Assembly (NCBI GenBank): GCA_905233845.1
Contig: CAJOFH010000025.1
Location: 1 to 37,054, forward strand
Source: an uncultured Muribaculaceae bacterium
GTDB lineage: Bacteria > Bacteroidota > Bacteroidia > Bacteroidales > Muribaculaceae
Direction of reading: 5' to 3'
DNA: 37,054 nt
Part shown: piece after piece, positions 32,901 through 37,054 of the stretch
How positions within the stretch are numbered: position 1 is the first letter of the stretch
Layout of the letters: each line of letters starts with the position of its first letter
Made by a program: the position numbers and the translations under genes
Notes under the pieces: model-generated
Seen by the model: only the letters and a program-made list of their open reading frames with translations
Databases searched by the model: none
Told to the model about the DNA's origin: nothing

Positions 32901-35900
32901 TGTTGTATAGATTGGCAGTTCAATTTCCTGGTCTTGGTCGTGTACTTTGATTACTGCTTCACCAAAGGCACCTGTAGAAGCTCCCTTTTGAGTTATTTCC
33001 ATCACCGGCTCGGAGCGATAAATGAGCATTAACTTTTTGTTGCACTTGAACAAAGGTAGATACTCCTTTTTGTCAGAATCGACATATATCGTGTCGGGAG
33101 TGATTGAATCAAGCGGGTTGGACAAGTTCACGGCCGGGATTCGGCTGAACATCTCGTTTTGCTCCACTGTGGGGTTGTTGGGGAAGCGCACGCTCTCCAC
33201 CATGTAGCGCAACGGTGGCACTACAGCGCTGAACTCACCAGTAGCGGCATCGGTGGTGATGAAGATGTATTTCACGTCATCGATATCGCCACCGGCACGA
33301 TAGGCGCTGCTGTTGATGTCGGTACTGGACGATTCTATGGCAACATTTTCAGGGTTTGGAATCCACTCATGTGTGGTGCCATCCACCCGTTCCACAGCAT
33401 TGAGCATGCGTTGCGGGTGGTCGAGTGCCGAAAGCTTAATGGTTGCAACTCCAATGTTGTTTACGCTCTCACCATAACCTAATGGTTTCTCGCCCTCGGT
33501 GTTGCCGCCAACGATGCGTCCCGCCATCACCACGGTGGTGTTGTCGGTGAAGTCGATATGGGTGTCGTCAAGAAACTCATAGGTTTGGTTTTCGTCGGCA
33601 GGATAACGCCCTGCGTTGACAAAGGTGTGTCCGTTGCGACGAGCCTCAATATAGTGGTTGCCTATAGGCACCGAAATCTCATACTCTCCATTTTGGTCGG
33701 TGAGAATCAACTTGTCGTTCTTGTTGCAGGGCATGCCATCAACATAGAAGCTCACACTGTCAACCGGAATGGTAGTGCCAGCATAGCGCACTGTGCCACT
33801 CACCTTGAAACTCGAAACGTCGGTGAAGTCAACATTGTTGATATTGAGCGATGTACCGCCAATGAAGGCCGAACGGCTGGTGGGGCTAAAGTTGTGAATG
33901 CCCTTAGAGGGATACACGCTGTAGCGTGTGCCACTGCCAGTGAACGGGATGCCACGCACCTCATACTCACCCTTGTCGTTGGTTATGCCGTAGGATGACA
34001 GTTCCCTGTCGTTGGGAACAGTTGTTGAAGGACGGCTGTTGGTGCCTAAAATAGGGTGGTTGCCATTAGGCTGGCCATTGGTGCGAGAGTAGTCATAGGC
34101 ATATTCCTCAAGACCTTCATCAAAGGTCCAGTAGAGCTTCATGCCCTCGTCTCGGCCACTGAGCAGACGGTCGTAGTTGGTAGCGATTTCATTGTTGCTC
34201 AAGGCACGACTCCACACTCTCACCTCATCAACATGGCCTTGGAACGACTGTTCATTATTGATTTTATTACTGAAGAATCCTACATTGACTATGCCATCCT
34301 GATTGGCGGGAATGTCGTCATAAGGGTCGAAGGTGGGACTAGTGCAATGAATGGTGTATAGTGTCTCTTTTTTGCCGTTGACGATACAGTCGATAGTACC
34401 ATCACCGTTGTTGCGCAGGGTTAGGTGGGTGTATTTATTGGGTTCAAGTGCCAGATAACCTGAATCTGGGTGCCAGAATACTCTTGAGTTTGTCACATCT
34501 CCCCTGTAAAGATTCAGCTTCAACCCAAAACTATTCTCTTGATCTGTTAATTTATCCAGTGAGAAGTAGTAGTTATAGTCATACTCATCGGTTGGGTCTT
34601 CCTCAAAGCCAAACAGGCTCATAGGCTCATCCGTTACTTGATCAGGATTTATCCACATTTGGATAGTATACGACTTGTCGAGGCGGAACATGTTGTTGGC
34701 AGCTTGCTTGGAGAGATGCCACTCCAGACCATCGCCCGATTCAAGCATGTGACGGCAATAGCCTTGAGGTTGATTTACCTCATCGCCTTCACGGCTCAAA
34801 GTAATGCGCACGTTATCAACCGCAGTACCAGTGTCGAACGACACGCGTCCGCTCACCACTCCGGTAGATTGGCCAAAGCCTGTATCAATCATTGAATTGC
34901 TCTCAACCTGGCCCGAATTCTCACAGTCGGGGATATAAGCGATAACCTTATATTGGTAGTATCGTCCTGGCTCTATGTTATTGTCGGTGAAAGTATAACT
35001 GTCGTCGGTCCCCGGCACTTGTCCCACCTTAATCCAGTCGCTTGTGCCTATCAGGCGGCGCATGACGACAAAGGTGGTCTTGGCAGTTCCCACTTGATGT
35101 GCACTCCAGTCAATCTTGACATTGTTGCCGCTGAGGCCCTTGGCAGCCTCTACACTAGTCACTTGGGTTCCATCAATCACATGGGCAAAGACAGTGTCGC
35201 TATAGGTGTGTATCTTGTTGTCGATAAGGTCGAGCTGCAGATAGTAGCCATATATGTCGCATGTGGTCTCTGGTTTGTCATCAACAAACGAGGCTGAGCC
35301 GGCTGTACGAGGTACGGTCACCGTGAGATAGCTTTGGGTGACGCTGCCATCGGGTTCTATGCGGTGCACCTTGAATGTCACATCATTCTCAACCTTGGGA
35401 ATATTTCCGAAATCCCAGTCAAACTTAATTCTATCGGTTGTTTTGTCGTCACGCACCAAGTGCAGGGGAACAACCGGAATGGTGTTGGCATACACCTCAC
35501 TGGCTTTCACCACTGTCAATGGCTCGGGGTTGGAGGGGATTGTGAGATTTTTCCACGTGTCTTTGAGATGGAACACCTCGTAGCGGTAGTACTTGCCATA
35601 GTCCAAGCCGCGGCTGGAGTTGTCGGTGAAATGGTCGTTCTTAGTCGTTCCTATCAACTCTCGATTGCCCACATAAGCTCCATCTTTATTCACCTCGGTG
35701 CGATACACTTGCCACTCGCCCTTGCCCAGAACGCCTTCTCCCAAGTCGTCCCACGAGAGCGCCATCTCGCCGTTCACCTGGTTAAACGACACCGAAAGCG
35801 AAGGGGGCGTGCCATGGAAATTAGTGATTGTCCTCTCATGTCCTCTCAAATCCTGACATACATCCTTACCGTTGAACTTGAACGATGTCTTCGTTCGGCG

Positions 35901-36755
35901 GTCCACCCACACCGAGAATTCCTGGCCAACAGGGACATCAAGCTCTACCGAGCCCGAGCCACGGTCGCTCACCTCCAGCATTCGGGCTGAATAGCTGTCA
36001 TTTCCTACCACCGAATAGGCCGTGTGGGAGGCTATATACTCGAAGTCCTCAACACCGTTACCTATCTGCTGGGGCAGCCAGCTGTTGTCGGCACTAACTT
36101 CCACCTTATCGGGTGCGGTCCACTTCACCGTGGCCTCACGCGCTGGCGACAAGTCCATGTTTAGGTCACGAAGGTAGCGAGCAGTGATTTGTATCTCATT
36201 GTCGCTTGAGAGATAGTTGTCCTGAAGATAGTCGGTGTGGCTCTCAATCTGGAATGCCACAACATTGGCAACGCCAGCTTCGTTAGGAGCGTAGTAGATA
36301 GACAGCCAGTTGTCGTCGTGGTTGCCACTCTTAAGAACACCGTAAGTGTAGTCGGTCTGAGTCAAATTCCAACTGTAGTTCTGATAATAGCCAATCTTGT
36401 GAAGCGTGCCATCGCGCGTCATCACATAGAACTGCTGCTCGGTCTTTTTATACTCAAAGTCATTGCTTTGCGAGTAGTGATAGCGCATCTTGAACTTGAT
36501 GGTGGGATACTCAGTACTGATGGTGCCGTTGTGCTCGCTCTCGAAGCCGCGGAAATTGTTCATCGCCGTGGTCTCGTTGTCACCAGTGAGCTCGCTGTAA
36601 CTCTTGCCGTAGGATGTGTAGTTCACATACACGTTGCACCAGTACTGGCCGCCTCCCGGGTCGTTGTAGTGGCCCGAGATGGCTTTCGCAGCCAGCGGTG
36701 ACAACAGCATCGTCAACACCAGTGAAAGCTGAATTAAAAAACGGTAAAATCTCAT
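26952..36755 (-). CDS. Giant secreted LamG/Fn3-like surface protein with T9SS sorting domain
   Basis: 3267 residues in one uninterrupted frame, with a signal peptide (MRFYRFLIQLSLVLTMLLSP...KA). By reading: a beta-rich N-domain (30-310), about three Fn3-like units (315-620), a LamG-type concanavalin domain (680-870, SYTIQMWINPDQV ... VDEVRVWSRAL), carboxypeptidase-regulatory-like beta sandwiches (about 875-1100), a long middle part with the conserved blocks VLRDPPGDASSATWE and FRTRGGQTRCPYEG (near 1827), two more LamG-like domains (2170-2320 and 2365-2560, IDELRVWNAA), and two GWNWI repeats (near 2896 and 2983). The last 80 residues form a type A T9SS sorting domain (VNVYSFDGKLIN, LSHLIDGVYFVEARTYSG, IIKR). 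The blocks recall other giant Bacteroidota surface proteins. Role probably glycan or host binding or adhesion. No enzymatic domain recognised. Confidence 0.9.
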   Translation of the reverse strand: MRFYRFLIQLSLVLTMLLSPLAAKAISGHYNDPGGGQYWCNVYVNYTSYGKSYSELTGDNETTAMNNFRGFESEHNGTISTEYPTIKFKMRYHYSQSNDFEYKKTEQQFYVMTRDGTLHKIGYYQNYSWNLTQTDYTYGVLKSGNHDDNWLSIYYAPNEAGVANVVAFQIESHTDYLQDNYLSSDNEIQITARYLRDLNMDLSPAREATVKWTAPDKVEVSADNSWLPQQIGNGVEDFEYIASHTAYSVVGNDSYSARMLEVSDRGSGSVELDVPVGQEFSVWVDRRTKTSFKFNGKDVCQDLRGHERTITNFHGTPPSLSVSFNQVNGEMALSWDDLGEGVLGKGEWQVYRTEVNKDGAYVGNRELIGTTKNDHFTDNSSRGLDYGKYYRYEVFHLKDTWKNLTIPSNPEPLTVVKASEVYANTIPVVPLHLVRDDKTTDRIKFDWDFGNIPKVENDVTFKVHRIEPDGSVTQSYLTVTVPRTAGSASFVDDKPETTCDIYGYYLQLDLIDNKIHTYSDTVFAHVIDGTQVTSVEAAKGLSGNNVKIDWSAHQVGTAKTTFVVMRRLIGTSDWIKVGQVPGTDDSYTFTDNNIEPGRYYQYKVIAYIPDCENSGQVESNSMIDTGFGQSTGVVSGRVSFDTGTAVDNVRITLSREGDEVNQPQGYCRHMLESGDGLEWHLSKQAANNMFRLDKSYTIQMWINPDQVTDEPMSLFGFEEDPTDEYDYNYYFSLDKLTDQENSFGLKLNLYRGDVTNSRVFWHPDSGYLALEPNKYTHLTLRNNGDGTIDCIVNGKKETLYTIHCTSPTFDPYDDIPANQDGIVNVGFFSNKINNEQSFQGHVDEVRVWSRALSNNEIATNYDRLLSGRDEGMKLYWTFDEGLEEYAYDYSRTNGQPNGNHPILGTNSRPSTTVPNDRELSSYGITNDKGEYEVRGIPFTGSGTRYSVYPSKGIHNFSPTSRSAFIGGTSLNINNVDFTDVSSFKVSGTVRYAGTTIPVDSVSFYVDGMPCNKNDKLILTDQNGEYEISVPIGNHYIEARRNGHTFVNAGRYPADENQTYEFLDDTHIDFTDNTTVVMAGRIVGGNTEGEKPLGYGESVNNIGVATIKLSALDHPQRMLNAVERVDGTTHEWIPNPENVAIESSSTDINSSAYRAGGDIDDVKYIFITTDAATGEFSAVVPPLRYMVESVRFPNNPTVEQNEMFSRIPAVNLSNPLDSITPDTIYVDSDKKEYLPLFKCNKKLMLIYRSEPVMEITQKGASTGAFGEAVIKVHDQDQEIELPIYTTNPITGDVTYNYNYPIFLQRKQYEFKVKAYEPYTNYDTYLSGVIYKDMLRDSVVTFNNEMGGEALVAAADTTHEGHTLKRGDMIKLETGQVQLDSVGEATYKWIAGFPMLVPPYTRSINVSMVINNKTKLWNNTGLQGVVSGTLTTGNNFITAGPSHLQMVLRDPPGDASSATWETDTIKTEYTYTVRGIHQGTETAVNFGGAVQLDVVTGTLCFAKITYNTVVHENSAWGKYEFTKTLDDRSYTTYTNTHTTSTSPLHWQVGRDGDVFIGYSTNYIIGAAEKIGLFKQENGSWAIGHDEVIAMDEKFDTHFSYSQVYIETILFDNIKRTRKSMLVHVNSMDEILDNPSKPTYYTFLTEDDPRYGSSNDDEEVWGDQAQPDATAAVQPSYYFRYPDGYAGCDSVHWCNEMIKLWKVVLAENEKDKLDAFNDAKYFVGNESFETGSTVTHSSSSNTRTQSNMTYNFTTTAGYKGKHGYLLDKAGVTFDVKVGAGFHCTHYDVDETNTIDKYTYTFNDTQRDNAHTVDVFNSPKGWSPLFRTRGGQTRCPYEGATYTKYYQKGTQLDYATMRSDKPKISMPVTNFTGIPAGQSVPIDIVLTNESETHDPYIAAMLYANPVTNPNGLIIKLDDKTIFNGTEIWLEYQHPLTQTLVVKQSDPSILDYNNIELLLYSDCAGLDDPQSVMDGIVELDKVAFSIHFVPAAPPVTLTLNKTILNQRAEAAGEGIVATISDINRLFTNLKGVRLKYRFAGNDTWITAHEWITDMQYIEGGQLSEYQEIMNPNTVNIVYNLDLPNIDGNYEVMAESMAMFGSEVVNATPVQTVTRDTRGPKLLGQAYPNTGILTPTSDIRIKFNEAIRESYLTKESNFFITGSLNDAQVSHDVSLQFNGNPVETDAYLPISNTSFASTLWLKRKSSGTIIEHGTEGNMLKVSINEQGQVEANINGTTVTSQESIPKDKWVFLAMNYVKGSTGSQNTLSMIMSIDEVETMLFDEAIVPDYNSTGRLTLGRNFTGMMHEFVLWNKNSPVRTLLAQRDEVVAPYLPGLVGYWKMNEGHGTVITDYTRSRNMHLAAESWNIENTNLAAHLDGEHTVKIPIGNISPRPADSYVVETWFRGEKDKNARATLLSVTDRVSIGFDYDNSMILHLYNDSLPSYTTNGLPIVLTNTNYNDGNWHHLALNVHRGVSAVVYLDGKAVKTLTEQELPAPAGDYIYVGSILKRLNEQETPVESYKFTGDIDELRVWNAACDGTSIIANRYNQVDTAQTTGLIVYCPMERSMLDANNNIITEFCVSNIAPLALKYGTDAVIADDVTQAVTSPSLRKAPLRQNLDFDYTASDKEIYINLNTLPSRMQGNLLTFVVKNVRDLCDNLSETITWSAVVDYNTLQWEWDEIPVFKDRLDEANVKVNLQNRGRDNERFNITGLPSWIEVSESTGVLGTNESTPITFTIGANAPVGTHHVYVYAVNEDEICSPLMLHVTVVGNEPEWTVNPDEYESSMNIIGQIYFDDKICSNPNTQTATFVDDKCCGVASPKLVTSRDAYFVSMTIYGLEDITSSKPITFLIYDADQGVVLGNVMTTLNGNPLNLTYKPNDLIGNYDTPVKWEPSDQVDQLCKFRTGWNWISLYVQPEEGKNDLENVFGHAKVFNTIKGKEGFAMNSGSQWTSTGLETVEVGKLYKVKVKNDVNHNIMGTMIDTRTTTQTIYPGWNWIGPLSIYNLSLEEAFADLQPTRGDIIKSKTQVAFYDGYKWEGDLTAVVPGLGYYYKSCNTQAVTFRYPTIDATYSQAPPVMHAPSNMPFTPVDHHQFSDNMNVVARVVKGDVEVNDLCLAAFVDGECRGATYATEDGLYMLTVAGNADEAGKTVQFATIYNGEMVWFAEELQWLSDWIYGDLDEPQVFDLETSSINNVISSSSIVISPAVVTDAINVRAGDILKSVNVYSFDGKLINSFTPEDNQATLNLSHLIDGVYFVEARTYSGSRAIKQIIKR

Positions 36756-36822
36756 ATAGTAAGTATTAGTTGTTATTCAAACCAATTATTTTTACTATTT
36801 TTTTTCATTGTATATCAAACTG

Positions 36823-36830
36823 CAAATATA
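36823..36830 (-). promoter_or_regulatory. Promoter -7 box of the giant gene
   Basis: TATATTTG on the minus strand (exact TAnnTTTG), about 68 bases before the start at 36755. It sits in a 21-base block identical to the SH3b promoter (2245-2265), so the two genes may share regulation. Confidence 0.65.
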
Positions 36831-36936
36831 CAATTATTTTTCATTTAATTTGAAATATATCTTCCATTAATTGACTAATACCATCTTTTACGTTCAAAAA
36901 AACGAGAATGTGCTTTGATTTGTAATAGATTTTTTG

Positions 36937-36944
36937 TATATTTG
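36937..36944 (+). promoter_or_regulatory. Forward promoter for a gene beyond the right edge
   Basis: TATATTTG (exact) with TTTG at 36914-36917 as -33 element and a 19-base spacer, the ideal Bacteroidota arrangement. A second box, TAATTTTG, is at 37020-37027. The 36756-37054 end contains no gene, only these divergent promoters. Confidence 0.65.
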
Positions 36945-37054
36945 CAATAAAGACAGTAATTAACGTGAGTTCGATGAATTTTATTTAGCTGAAAATTAGG
37001 AACATAGCGAGATTTTTAGTAATTTTGTAGTGCAAAAAACATTATTAAAAAAAC

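Overview
The window looks like chromosomal DNA of a Bacteroidota bacterium of the order Bacteroidales, perhaps Muribaculaceae or Prevotellaceae (family level is a guess). The signs are: promoter boxes of the TAnnTTTG type instead of a TATAAT -10, few Shine-Dalgarno sequences, a BspA-like LRR protein with a dockerin-like tail, two DUF3667 proteins, a Wzi-like outer-membrane protein, a TonB-dependent-type barrel with a carboxypeptidase-like N-domain, and a giant LamG protein with a C-terminal type IX secretion (T9SS) sorting domain. No rRNA, tRNA, CRISPR array or intact insertion sequence was seen.

Layout, left to right. 1-2.5 kb: end of an unknown forward gene, an AT-rich BspA-like surface protein (-), an IS transposase remnant that appears to supply its promoter, and an SH3b secreted protein (-). 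2.5-4.2 kb: pckA (+) with a strong terminator. 4.2-6.3 kb: Wzi-like barrel plus lipoprotein (-). 6.3-10.8 kb: two DUF3667 zinc-ribbon membrane proteins (+) flank a leftward operon of two five-repeat beta-flower-like secreted proteins and a NagZ-type GH3 glycosidase. 10.8-17.8 kb: a seven-gene leftward operon, tetR-tolC-hlyD-ATPase-ATPase-permease-permease, a YbhGFSR-like tripartite ABC exporter with its own regulator. 18.1-21.2 kb: a GNAT acetyltransferase (+) and an outer-membrane barrel receptor (-). 21.4-24.1 kb: a leftward operon of a bacterioferritin-like protein, a 56-aa winged-helix protein, a rubredoxin and a metallo-beta-lactamase-fold hydrolase, divergent from an AraC-type regulator. 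24.2-25.2 kb: an alpha/beta hydrolase. 25.3-26.9 kb: an AT-rich islet with two obscure genes and a MITE-like element. 26.95-36.76 kb: one gene for a 3267-residue secreted protein, followed by divergent promoters.

Most interesting points. (1) The two exporter ATPases have complementary defects that leave one canonical composite ATP site. (2) In the ferritin/rubredoxin operon both metalloproteins have altered metal sites: the bacterioferritin homologue keeps only two of six ferroxidase ligands, and the rubredoxin has CxC where CxxC is expected. A small winged-helix gene lies between them. (3) The exporter's adaptor has a coiled-coil hairpin built of about ten near-perfect heptads per arm. (4) A protein resembling only the C-terminal lid of a MoxR-type AAA+ ATPase sits in the AT-rich islet. 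(5) The giant T9SS cargo protein carries several LamG and Fn3-like domains. All functions are inferred by reading; no search or structure prediction was run.
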